DNA from: Streptomyces sp. NWU339
Lineage (GTDB): Bacteria; Actinomycetota; Actinomycetes; Streptomycetales; Streptomycetaceae
Length of the DNA: 43,729 bases
Direction of reading: 5' to 3'
Assembly: GCF_003143855.1 (NCBI RefSeq)
Contig: NZ_QFRK01000026.1
Coordinates: forward strand, 1-43,729
The position numbers were made by a program, and so were the translations under genes. Shown here piece by piece: positions 9,660 through 18,800 of this stretch (position 1 is the stretch's first letter; each line of letters begins with the position of its first letter). The notes under the pieces are model-generated. The model made no database searches. It was not told the DNA's origin and was given only the letters and a program-made list of their open reading frames with translations.

Positions 9660-11024
9660 TCAGCCTCGGATGATGTCCAGGGCCTCGTCGCGGATCCTGG
9701 TCATGGTGGCCTCGTCGCGGGCCTCCGCGTTCAGCCGCAGGAGGGGCTCCGTGTTGGAGGGGCGGACGTTGAACCACCAGTCGGCGGCGGTGACGGTGAG
9801 GCCGTCCAGTTCGTCCAGGGTGATGCCCTCGCGGCCCTCGTACGCGGCCCTGATCGCGGCGAGGCGGGCCGCCTGGTCGTCGACCGTGGAGTTGATCTCG
9901 CCCGAGCCGGCGTAGCGGTCGTACTGGGCGACCAGGTCGGACAGGGTGCCCTGCTGGCCGCCGAGGGCGGCGAGGACGTGCAGGGCGGCCAGCATGCCCG
10001 TGTCGGCGTTCCAGAAGTCGCGGAAGTAGTAGTGCGCCGAGTGCTCCCCGCCGAAGATCGCGCCGTGCGTGGCCATCTCGGCCTTGATGAAGGAGTGGCC
10101 CACGCGCGTGCGCACCGGTGTGCCGCCGTTCTCCTCTACGACCTCCGGCACCGACCAGGAGGTGATCAGGTTGTGGATGATCGTGCCCTTGCCGCCGTTG
10201 CGGGCCAGTTCACGGGCGGCGACCAGGGCAGTGATCGCGGACGGGGAGACCGGTTCACCCCGCTCGTCGACGACGAAGCAGCGGTCGGCGTCGCCGTCGA
10301 AGGCGAGGCCGAGGTCGGCGCCCTCCTCGCGGACCCGCTGCCGCAGATCGACGAGGTTGGCCGGGTCGAGCGGGTTGGCCTCGTGGTTGGGGAAGGTGCC
10401 GTCGAGTTCGAAGTACATCGGGACGACGGTGAGCGGCAGGTCCGCCAGCACCGTGGGAACGGTGTGCCCGCCCATGCCGTTGCCCGCGTCGACGACGACC
10501 TTCAGGGGGCGGCCGGCGGTCAGGTCGACGAGGGAGCGCAGATGTGCCGCGTAGTCGCCCAGTGTGTCCCGCCGGGTGATCGTTCCCATCGGGCCGACCG
10601 GCTCCGGGGGACCCGACTCGCTCCATTTCTCGACGAGTTCGCGGATCTCCGCCAGCCCGGTGTCCTGGCCGACCGGGGCGGCGCCCGCGCGGCACAGCTT
10701 GATGCCGTTGTACCGGGCCGGGTTGTGCGAGGCGGTGAACATCGCGCCGGGCAGGTTCAGCACGCCCGAGGCGTAGTAGAGCTGGTCCGTGGAGCAGAGG
10801 CCGATCTCGGTCACGTCGACGCCGTGGGCCGCGGCCCCGCGGGCGAAGGCGCCCGACAGGCCGGGCGAGGAGGGCCGCATGTCGTGGCCGGTGACGATGG
10901 CGCTCGCGTCGGTCACCCGGGCGAAGGCCGCGCCGAAGAGTTCGGCCAGGGACTCGTCCCACTGGTCGGGGACGATCCCACGTACGTCGTACGCCTTCAC
11001 GATCTGTGACAGATCAGCAGCCAC
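9660..11024 (-). CDS. manB: Phosphomannomutase / phosphoglucomutase family
   Basis: A 454-residue cytosolic alpha-D-phosphohexomutase converting mannose-6-phosphate to mannose-1-phosphate. All four family motifs are present: the catalytic phosphoserine loop TASHNP (S99), the metal-binding DGDADR (243-248), the sugar-binding GGEHSAHYYF (about 325-334) and the phosphate-binding RPSNTEP near the C terminus. I chose the GTG at 11024 (VAADLSQIVKAYDVRG) because GGAAGGG lies six bases upstream and homologues begin there; the frame runs to 11057. Together with manA and the nucleotidyltransferase at 25224 it would supply GDP-mannose for glycans and protein O-mannosylation. Confidence 0.95.
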   Translation of the reverse strand: MAADLSQIVKAYDVRGIVPDQWDESLAELFGAAFARVTDASAIVTGHDMRPSSPGLSGAFARGAAAHGVDVTEIGLCSTDQLYYASGVLNLPGAMFTASHNPARYNGIKLCRAGAAPVGQDTGLAEIRELVEKWSESGPPEPVGPMGTITRRDTLGDYAAHLRSLVDLTAGRPLKVVVDAGNGMGGHTVPTVLADLPLTVVPMYFELDGTFPNHEANPLDPANLVDLRQRVREEGADLGLAFDGDADRCFVVDERGEPVSPSAITALVAARELARNGGKGTIIHNLITSWSVPEVVEENGGTPVRTRVGHSFIKAEMATHGAIFGGEHSAHYYFRDFWNADTGMLAALHVLAALGGQQGTLSDLVAQYDRYAGSGEINSTVDDQAARLAAIRAAYEGREGITLDELDGLTVTAADWWFNVRPSNTEPLLRLNAEARDEATMTRIRDEALDIIRG

Positions 11025-11063
11025 GGCCAACCCTTCCGAAAGTCCTGTGGTCACCACAAACTA

Positions 11064-11091
11064 CCCGCAGCGGATGGCACTCCGCTGCGGG
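11064..11091. terminator. Hairpin between lldP and manB
   Basis: A perfect 11-bp inverted repeat, CCCGCAGCGGA (11064-11074) and TCCGCTGCGGG (11081-11091), with a 6-nt loop, lies after the lldP gene and before the manB start. It probably separates the two transcription units. Degenerate 12-bp direct repeats (GTCGTCCCGG at 11149 and 11161) fill part of the same gap. Confidence 0.65.
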
Positions 11092-11206
11092 CGGTTCGCT
11101 GTGGTCCGATCGGGCTCACGGGACGTCCTCCCGGGTGCCCTCGTCAGTGTCGTCCCGGCTGTCGTCCCGGGTGTCCTCCCTGATGCCGTTCCAGGCGGGT
11201 CTCGGG

Positions 11207-12823
11207 TCAGGGCAGCATCCACCCCAGCACCGCGGTGCTCTGGCCCACCACGATCAGGCACATCACGAGCAGCAGGACGAGGCTCCAGGGCAGTACCTTG
11301 CGCAGCAGGTCTCCCTCCTTGCCCGCCAGCCCGACGGCGGCGCAGGCGATGGTGAGGTTCTGCGGCGAGATCATCTTGCCGAGGACACCGCCCGAACTGT
11401 TCGCGGCCGCCAGCAGGTCGGGCGACAGCCCGGACTCCCGGGCGGCGGTCACCTGGAGGGCGCCGAAGAGGGCGTTGGCCGAGGTGTCCGACCCGGTGAC
11501 GGCGACGCCGAACCAGCCCAGCACGGGCGACAGGAAGGCCAGTCCGGCACCGGCGGCGGCCACGAAGTAGCCGATCGTCGCCGCCTGGCCGGAGAGGTTC
11601 ATGACGTAGGCGAGCGCCAGCACGGAGGTCACCGTGAGGATGGCGAAGCGCAGTTCGTACACGGTCGCCGCCCATTCCTTGACCGCCACGCGCGCGTGCA
11701 CACCGAGCACGACCGCGGTGGCCACCCCGGCGAGCAGGACGAGGGTGCCGCCGGTCGAGACGATCGGCCAGGTGAAGACGTTGGCGCCGACCGGCTCCCC
11801 GTTCGGTGCGGCGACGTCGAGGAAGGGCCAGTCGGTCTTCCGGGTCGCCCCGGCCAGCCAGTCCTTGATCACCGGGATCTGCGCGACGGAGAAGACCACC
11901 ACGATCAGCGCGTACGGGGCGTACGCCCGCAGGACCTCGCCGCGCGGGTCCTCCTCGTCCAGTTCCTCGCTGCGTACGCCGGTCAGTACGGAGGTGCGTA
12001 CGGCCTCGGAGGCCGGCACGCGCGAATGCGGTACGGCGACCAGGGCGCCCGCGCCCGCCATGGCCGCGGCGATGTCGGCGAGTTGCGCGGAGACGTAGTT
12101 GGACGCGACGAACTGGGCGACGGCGAAGGCGACTCCGCACACCACCGCGGGCACCCAGGTGTCCCGCAGCCCGCGCCGCCCGTCCACCAGCCAGACCAGC
12201 ACCAGCGGCACCACGAGGGCCAGCAGCGGGGTCTGGCGTCCGACGACGGACGCCACCGAGTCCAGCGGCAGTCCGGTGACCTGGGCGAGCGTGACCACCG
12301 GTGTTCCCATGGCGCCGAACGCCACCGGCGCGGTGTTGGCGACCAGCGCGACGATCGCGGCACGCACCGGATCGAAGCCGAGCGCCACGAGCATCACGGC
12401 GGAGATCGCGACGGGGGCGCCGAAACCGGCGAGCGCCTCCAGCAGCGCCCCGAAGCAGAAGGCGACGACCAGGGCCTGGATCCGCGGGTCGTCGGAGAGC
12501 CGGCCGAAGGAGCGGCGCAGGATGTCGAAGTGCCGGGTGCGGACCGTCATCCGGTACACCCACAGCGCGTTGACGACGATCCACATGATGGGGAAGAGGC
12601 CGAAGACGGCTCCCTGGACGGCGCTGGAAGCCGCCTGGCCCCACGGCATGCCGTACGCCAGGCAGGCCACCAGTACGGCGCCCAGCAGTCCGGTCAGGCC
12701 CGCCAGGTGCGCCTTCATGCGGAGGCCGCCGAGCAGGACGAGGACGATCACGAGGGGTAATGCCGCCACGAGGGCGGAGAGACCGAGTGAGCCGGCGACT
12801 GGTTCCAGTTCCTGGACGTACAC
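11207..12823 (-). CDS. lldP: L-lactate permease family transporter
   Basis: A 538-residue polytopic membrane protein of the LctP/LldP lactate permease family, expected to import lactate or glycolate with protons. Hydrophobic helices cover most of the length. Family motifs include AFCFGALLEALAGFGAPVAI (about 120-140), APVAFGAMGTPVVTLAQVTG (about 165-185), GWFGVAVTGSDTSANALFG and SSGGVLGKMISPQNL near the C-terminal end. The start is the GTG at 12823 (VYVQELEPVAG), decided by a perfect AGGAGG (12831-12836) seven bases upstream; an in-frame ATG at 12847 would place that site inside the gene. It is a single-gene unit bounded by a hairpin at 11064-11091. No lactate dehydrogenase or regulator gene is adjacent. 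Confidence 0.93.
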   Translation of the reverse strand: MYVQELEPVAGSLGLSALVAALPLVIVLVLLGGLRMKAHLAGLTGLLGAVLVACLAYGMPWGQAASSAVQGAVFGLFPIMWIVVNALWVYRMTVRTRHFDILRRSFGRLSDDPRIQALVVAFCFGALLEALAGFGAPVAISAVMLVALGFDPVRAAIVALVANTAPVAFGAMGTPVVTLAQVTGLPLDSVASVVGRQTPLLALVVPLVLVWLVDGRRGLRDTWVPAVVCGVAFAVAQFVASNYVSAQLADIAAAMAGAGALVAVPHSRVPASEAVRTSVLTGVRSEELDEEDPRGEVLRAYAPYALIVVVFSVAQIPVIKDWLAGATRKTDWPFLDVAAPNGEPVGANVFTWPIVSTGGTLVLLAGVATAVVLGVHARVAVKEWAATVYELRFAILTVTSVLALAYVMNLSGQAATIGYFVAAAGAGLAFLSPVLGWFGVAVTGSDTSANALFGALQVTAARESGLSPDLLAAANSSGGVLGKMISPQNLTIACAAVGLAGKEGDLLRKVLPWSLVLLLVMCLIVVGQSTAVLGWMLP

Positions 12824-13030
12824 GGACGCGCCTCCTGAATTCCGCAATGCGAAAGAGGTTTCTCGCTACGTGCCCGGAATGGTCGTGTCCCCGACAAGCG
12901 CGCGTCAATGGGTGTGCGGCACCTTACTGACGGGGCAGGTGAGACAGGAGGGAAGGAAGCGAGGGAGCGGGGAGCGATGAACCCCGGCCGTCGACGCGGC
13001 CGCGCTCAGGGGGCGGCGGTCGGCCGCGGC

Positions 13031-13062
13031 CAGTCGTGCGGTCAGTCAGTCGTGCGGTCAGT
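13031..13062. repeat. Perfect tandem duplication, 2 x 16 bp
   Basis: CAGTCGTGCGGTCAGT at 13031-13046 is repeated exactly at 13047-13062. The second copy includes the stop codon of the DUF3499 gene. The surrounding gap 12824-13057 (lldP upstream region) shows no other clear element. Confidence 0.8.
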
Positions 13063-13528
13063 TGTCGGGAGAGCGGAGCACGCGCAGATGGCCGCGACGG
13101 GCGACCTCCATCGGGTCCGCGCCGCGCCCCGCGCCGCCGGCCGCTCGCTCCTGGGGGCGGGCGGCTTCGCGCACCGCGTCCGCGAGCGCTTCCAGATCGT
13201 CCCCGCTGGGCTGCGCGGGAGCCGAACCGTCGAGCAGGCGGACGACCTCCCAGCCGCGCGGCGCGGTGAGGCGCTCGGAGTGCTCGGCGCACAGGTCGTA
13301 GCAGTGGGGTTCGGCGTAGGTTGCGAGCGGGCCGAGGACGGCGGTCGAGTCGGCGTAGACGTACGTCAGCGTCGCGACGGCGGGACGGCCGCAAGCGGTG
13401 CGCGAACAGCGACGTACAGGGCTCACGATGTTGGACGGTACCGCACTCTTGAGCGGGTCGCGAAGACTCCCCGCCCCGGGATTCCCTCGTGTCGTGGCCT
13501 GAAACACCTCACCCGCCCCCGTGGGCAC
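13058..13528 (-). CDS. DUF3499 family protein, probable zinc-binding
   Basis: Up to 156 residues from a GTG start at 13528. The core SPVRRCSRTACGRPAVATLTYVYADSTAVLGPLATYAEPHCYDLCAEH is the DUF3499 signature and contains two cysteine pairs (CSRTAC and CYDLC), consistent with a zinc-ribbon-like site. The C-terminal third is Ala/Gly-rich and less conserved. DUF3499 is an actinobacterial family of unknown function nearly always found beside manB and the metallopeptidase gene, as here. The true start is uncertain: a GTG at VSPVRRCS would give a shorter protein, but it has no ribosome-binding site. It is divergent from the metallopeptidase gene across 267 bp. Confidence 0.82.
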   Translation of the reverse strand: MPTGAGEVFQATTRGNPGAGSLRDPLKSAVPSNIVSPVRRCSRTACGRPAVATLTYVYADSTAVLGPLATYAEPHCYDLCAEHSERLTAPRGWEVVRLLDGSAPAQPSGDDLEALADAVREAARPQERAAGGAGRGADPMEVARRGHLRVLRSPDN

Positions 13529-13795
13529 ACGCCGTTGACCTGCCCCGACGCCTGTGTTCGAGGCACCCGCGCCCCCCTGTTCCGGTCATCAGTTGGTACA
13601 AACACCGTCAAATACCTTGAGATCACCGGCCCGTGAAAGATATCGAATCGAGCCGAACCTTGGCCGGAATGGTCATGTGACGACATGCCGTTCCGGGCGG
13701 ACCGACACCACTCCCCGACGCCATGCGGGTGTCGCGGCCCCGAGGCCGTGTGGGGGCCGGGCACGCCGGACCGGCGGAGACTACCCTTCACCCTG

Positions 13796-14245
13796 ATGGA
13801 CACCCCTGTGACTCCCCGTGCCGCCGACCGCGGGCCCCGCCGCCGTGATCGCCACGGCCGGGGCATGCGCGGGCCGATCGCACCGCCCCAGGTGCCGCTC
13901 GCCGCCAGCCGCGCGGAGACCTTCGCCGATCTCGTGCAGGACTCCGTGGAGCGGCTGGAGCGGCGCTGGCCGCAGCTGGCCGACATCGATTTCCTCGTCC
14001 TGGAGGTTCCGCGGCTGGACGGGCCCGGACTTCGGTGGAGCGACGAGGCGGTGCCGCTGGGCGGCACCGTGCCGGGCCGGGAGGGGCACCCCGCGCGGGT
14101 CGTGATCTATCGCCGGCCGGTGGAGATACGCACCAAGGGACGCGACGAGCGGGCGGCGCTGGTCCACGAGGTCGTCGTGGAGCAGGTCGCCGAGCTGCTG
14201 GGGCTGACGCCGGAGACCGTCGATCCCCGGTACGGGGAGGACTGA
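13796..14245 (+). CDS. Metallopeptidase-like (zincin_1/DUF1025) family protein
   Basis: A 149-residue soluble protein starting MDTPVTPRAADRGPRRR. After a basic N terminus, residues ~40-145 match the small 'minimal zincin' family found beside DUF3499 and whiB2-like genes in actinobacteria: ETFADLVQDSVERLERRWPQL, LVLEVPRL, RVVIYRRPVEIRTKGRDERAALV and a closing TPETVDPRYGED. The expected zinc motif HExxH appears only as H124-E125-V-V-V128, so the second zinc-binding His is absent and proteolytic activity is doubtful. The ATG at 13796 is chosen over an extension to 13685 on homology. It is divergent from DUF3499 and converges on the DUF5719 gene. Confidence 0.8.
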   Translation: MDTPVTPRAADRGPRRRDRHGRGMRGPIAPPQVPLAASRAETFADLVQDSVERLERRWPQLADIDFLVLEVPRLDGPGLRWSDEAVPLGGTVPGREGHPARVVIYRRPVEIRTKGRDERAALVHEVVVEQVAELLGLTPETVDPRYGED

Positions 14246-14279
14246 ACGACGGCTCCGGCGCCCGCGCCGTGAAGAACCC

Positions 14280-15881
14280 CTACTTCTGCAGGACCGACAG
14301 GTTCTCCTCCGCCTTCGGTACCGCCACCAGGCCCCGGTCGTCGGGAAGGGTCTGGACGGTGAAGGCCGGGAGGCCGTCGTCGGTGACGGCAAGGGTCCGG
14401 GACGCGTACACGGGGGTGCCGTCCGACTCGGGTTCGATCGTCAGGGCGTACGTGCCCTTGACACCGTCCGGGGCCGGGAGCTCGATGTGCTGGGTGGTAC
14501 CGGCCTTGATCGTGTACGTCTCGGACACCGGGTCACCGCCCTCACTGCCCGCGGACGCGGTGACCTTGACCTTGGCGGCGCCCTCGGGCGCGGTCACGGC
14601 GAGGGTGCTGCCCTTGGCCGTGTTGCCGGCGGCCGTGGCGCGCAGGCCGACCGGGCGGGCTGCCGGGACGAAGGCCGACTCCTGGTTGCCGTCCTTGCCG
14701 CGCAGCACCCGGACCGCCGCCACGACCGGCACCGAGCGGTCCGTCGGCGTGAGGACCAGGGAGCCCGCCTCTCCGCGCATCACGTCGCCGAGTTCGACGG
14801 CGGTCGTCCTGCCGCCCTTCACGTGCACCGTCTCGTTGCCGGCCGGTGTGATCAGCCCGGAGGGCGAGGCGAGCCGCACCTTCAGGTCGGCGTCCACACC
14901 GCCGGGGGAGAAGGCGACCAGGCGCACGGCGATGGCGTCCTCGGGGATGCCGGGCAGGACCAGGCTGCCCGCCGGGTCGGCCGACGCGGCCAGCCAGTCA
15001 CCGCCGAGCGTGGCGTCCAGGGCCTGCACGGCCGCGCCGATCCGCCCGCTGCGGACGATGACGTGCACGGTCACATTCGTCTGCTGCTCGTCGGTGAGCG
15101 TGGACAGCAGCACCGGTTCGGCGGAGTGCGGCTGGACCGTGATGCCCTCCCCCGCCTCCGTCTCGAGGGCGCCGTCCTCGCCGTAGACCTCGATGTCCAC
15201 GACGGCCGCGGAGTCGTCGGGGTTGGTGAGGTGGACGTAGTCGGTGCGCTCGAGCGCGGTGCTCGCGCCGGGGAACCAGAACTCCGTGTCGGGAGGGGCG
15301 CAGTTGACGCCCTGCAGGCCCCGGCCGGTGCCCGCGGCGACCTCGGTCGTCTGCTGCACGGTCCACCCCGGGGCGAGGCGGCCCTCGGCGGTGCCGACGA
15401 GGGCCGGCCCCTCGCCTCCGGAGACGTCCGCGACGACCGGCTTGCCGGGCTCCTTGGGCTCGAGAACCGGCTTCTCGGCCTTCTCGGTCTTCTCGGTCTT
15501 CTCGCCGTCGGTGACCTTCTCGCCGTCCGCGTCCTTCTCGCCGTCCTCGGCGGTCTCTTCGCCGTCGGCGTCCTTCTCACCTTCGCCGTCCTTCGCGTCC
15601 TCCGCCGCGGACCGCCCCTCGACGGCCGACCGGAGTTCGGCCCTGCCCTCGCCCTCCGCGCCCTTCGTGACGGGCGTGAAGGACGTGTACGTCGTCTCGG
15701 CGAGGTCGGAGGTACTGGGCGTCGGGCACAGCAGGCTGGTGCGTTCCACGGGCAGGTGCGCCGCGGCGGCCTCGACGCCGTCCTCCGCGGCCGTGGGGTC
15801 CGGCGCGGACAGCACCGCGAAGCCGGTGACGGCGGCGAGTGCGGTGGCTCCCGCGATCAGGGACAGGGTGGTGCGGTTCAC
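14280..15881 (-). CDS. DUF5719 family secreted/membrane-anchored protein
   Basis: A 533-residue exported protein. An N-terminal hydrophobic segment, LSLIAGATALAAVTGFAVLS (about 6-25), follows MNRTT and acts as a signal peptide or anchor. A low-complexity charged linker (about 88-138; repeats of EKDADGE, EKTEKTEKAEK) precedes a long beta-rich region (about 150-520) with AEGRLAPGWTVQ, WFPGASTALERTDYVHLTNPDD and repeated beta strands. DUF5719 proteins occur next to the large glycosyltransferase upstream of whiB in actinobacteria. Function is unknown; an envelope role is inferred from location and context. Its ATG overlaps the glycosyltransferase stop by 4 bp (ATGA), so the two are translationally coupled. 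Confidence 0.85.
   Translation of the reverse strand: MNRTTLSLIAGATALAAVTGFAVLSAPDPTAAEDGVEAAAAHLPVERTSLLCPTPSTSDLAETTYTSFTPVTKGAEGEGRAELRSAVEGRSAAEDAKDGEGEKDADGEETAEDGEKDADGEKVTDGEKTEKTEKAEKPVLEPKEPGKPVVADVSGGEGPALVGTAEGRLAPGWTVQQTTEVAAGTGRGLQGVNCAPPDTEFWFPGASTALERTDYVHLTNPDDSAAVVDIEVYGEDGALETEAGEGITVQPHSAEPVLLSTLTDEQQTNVTVHVIVRSGRIGAAVQALDATLGGDWLAASADPAGSLVLPGIPEDAIAVRLVAFSPGGVDADLKVRLASPSGLITPAGNETVHVKGGRTTAVELGDVMRGEAGSLVLTPTDRSVPVVAAVRVLRGKDGNQESAFVPAARPVGLRATAAGNTAKGSTLAVTAPEGAAKVKVTASAGSEGGDPVSETYTIKAGTTQHIELPAPDGVKGTYALTIEPESDGTPVYASRTLAVTDDGLPAFTVQTLPDDRGLVAVPKAEENLSVLQK
15470..15594. repeat. Coding low-complexity repeat (CTTCTCG/CCGTC units)
   Basis: Short degenerate units (CTTCTCGGC, CTTCTCGCCGTC) encode the Glu/Lys/Asp-rich linker of the DUF5719 protein. 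The unit lengths keep the reading frame, as expected for a slippage-prone flexible linker. Confidence 0.7.
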
Positions 15882-18800
15882 TGCTGGCTCCCGTCGGAAC
15901 GCTCACTGCCCGGCTGAGGGCGGTGCGGCTGCTCGGGGTCGTACGACGTGTCGTAGCCCTGCGCGTAGGTCTGGTCGTAGCCCTCGTAGCCCTGTCCGTA
16001 CGTCGCGGGGTCGTACGGCGGCTGCTGCTGCTGGGGCGTGCCGTCGTAGGCGTACGGGTCGTACCGGCCGTCCTGGTACTGATCCGCGGGGTACGTCCGG
16101 CCGTAGTCGTCCGTCACGTACTGCTGTTGCTGCTGGTACTGCTCGACGGGGTAGGCGCCGCCGTACTCGGGGACCGGGTGGCTCGCCGCGTCCCACTCGT
16201 CGTAGGACCGCTGTTGCGGAACGGCCGCGGGAGCCGGCTCCGGCGGGGTGTCGAACCCGTCGTCCTCCGTGCCCGTGCCCTCCGTGCCCGCCTCCTCACC
16301 CGCTTCCCCGCGCGTGCCCGTCTCCTCCGCGGCGGCCTCCGCCTCGGCCTGGGCGCGCAGGCGGCGGGCGCGGCGGCCGTCACCGGCGAGCGCCTCGGCG
16401 CCGACGGCCGGTTCCTCGGGCAGGTCGTCGTCGATGTGGCGGCGCCGGCCGGGCAGGGCGAGGACGACGAGGACGACGGCGAGCAGACCCTGCGCCCACA
16501 GCCACGCGGTGTGGGTGATCGGGTCGTCGTAGGTGACGTCCAGTCGTCCGCCGGTCGCGGGCAGTTCGAAGCCCTGGGCCCAGCCGTCGACCGTGGTGGG
16601 GGTCAGCGGCTTGCCGTCGAGGGTGGCGGCCCAGCCCTCGGCCGCGGAGTCGGCCAGACGCAGGACACGCCCCTCGGAGCCGTTCGGGATCTTCGTGTGG
16701 ATCTCGACGGGGCCCGCGGCCACGGGCTGCGACTCGCCCTCACTCCCCTTGCCGGGGACGATGCTCGCGCGGGCCACGTCCTGGTCGACGCGCCACAGCG
16801 CGCCGCCCGCCTGCTGGCTGAGTCGGGTCAGGCCGGGAGTGGCGTCCAGGACGCGGGTCACGTCGCGGGGCGCGCCCGGGTGGACGAGGACGTAGCGCAC
16901 CGCGAATCCGTCGAGTTGGTCGGCCTGGTCGGCGCCCGAGCCGGCGACGAGGTTGGCGACGACCTTGTCGAGCCCGCTGTTCCCGCTGTTCGAGGCGGCG
17001 ATCTCGGCGTCGCCCATACGGGCGCCGGAGCCGCGGACCAGCACGTAGTCGACGCGGGCGGCGGAGTCGCTGTCGAGGACGAGGGTCCGGGCCTGGTCGC
17101 GGGTGCCGCTCTCCTCGGCGACGAACGCGGGCACCTGCACGGGGTCGCGCCGTTGCAACGGTCCGTCGGCGCCGCGGATCACCCAGCCGGCGGCGGCCAG
17201 CAGCGGGCCGACCGCGCAGGCGAGGGCGATCAGGACGGCGACCGGCTGACGCCAGCCGAAGCTCTGCTCGGCGACCCGCGCGCGTGCCCCGTCGGCGCCG
17301 AGGGCGGCGGCGGCCAGCAGGGCGATGCCGTAGACGAGGGTCGCGGGCCCCGCCCAGGTGGAGCCGTTGGACAGGACCGCGAAGACGAGTCCCACCAGGG
17401 CGGCCGTCCAGGCGGCGCGGATGGCGAGAGTCCGCTCGGAGCGGAGCAGGGCGGCGAGGGCCGCGAGCACGATGCCGATGAGCACCGCCCCGCCGACCGC
17501 GCCGGGCCCGCCGGGGCTCGCGCCGAGCAGGTCGAGGGCGGAGGCGGCGGAGGGGCCGTACTCCAGGCCCGCCTCCTGGAAGAAGCCGAACGGGAGCAGC
17601 GACAGCGACCAGGGGGCCAGGACCAGCAGCGGCGTGCCGAGCTGGGCGAGGAAGCGGAGCCCGTACGCCGGGAGGTCGGACCTGCGCAGGGCGAGGACGC
17701 CGAGGCCGAGGACCAGGGCGACGGGCCACACGATCGGGGTGAACGCGGTGGTGACGGTGAGCAGCAGCGCGTACGCCCAGGTCGCGCGCCAACTGCCGCG
17801 GACGTCGGGGGGGTTCGTGAGTCCGCTCGCGGTGATGCCCGCGCGGGCGATCAGCGGCAGCAGCACGGCGAGGACGGCGGTGCCGATCCGGCCGCCGGCC
17901 AGGGCACCGGCGACGGCGGGCAGGAAGGCGTAGGCGACGGCGGCCCACGCGCGCAGCAGCCGGGACTCGACGAGCGGGCGGGAGGCGAAGTACGCGCTGA
18001 AGCCGGCCAGGGGCACCGAGCCGACGAGCAGGACCGTTACGGCGACTCCGGGGGAGCCGAGCAACAGGGTGCCCAGCGCCGCCACGACGGCGAGGTAGGG
18101 CGGCGCGGACCCGGTGCCGCCGGCGCCCACCGCGTGCCAGGTGTCGGTGTACCGCGCCCAGAGGTCGGCGGAGTCGGCGGGGACGGGGAGCAGTGCGCCG
18201 CCCGTGAGCGCACCGCCGCCGAGGAGTTCACGGCAGGCCGCGAGGGAGATGAACAGCAGGGCCAGGAAGAGCACCGGTCCGGGCTTGCGGGCGATCCGCT
18301 TGAGCCGGGCGAACTGCTCGACCTGCAGGAAGTCGGCGTCGTCCCCGCCGGGTCCGGACTCGACGGCGCCGCCGTGCCGTCCGGCGCCGGAGGTGGCTTC
18401 GGGGTCGGAGCGGCCGACGAGACTGCTCGCGGCCTGCTCGACGGTCACGCGGATGGTCGCGCCGGGGGGCGGGAACAGCGGCCGCAGTTCGCCCTTGTCG
18501 ACCTGCGGGCTGCCGCGGCGGCGCCGTCCGGCGAGGATGCGCTCGGGCCGCAGCAGGGTGCCCATGAGGCCGCGGATCTCGTCGACGGCCTGCCCGGGAA
18601 CCTTGCCGACGAGGTAGGCGAGGGTCCGCAGCAGGGTGCCGAGGACGACCCGCAGCAGCACCCAGGGCAGGGCCGCGGTGCGGGTGTTGACGAGCAGGGT
18701 GTGGACGGCACCCGCCTTGTCCACCTTGTGCGGGGAGGCGGCGGTGCGGCCCACGCAGTCGACGGCGCGGCGCTCGCGGGAGGCCGCCTCGGCGTGCCGC

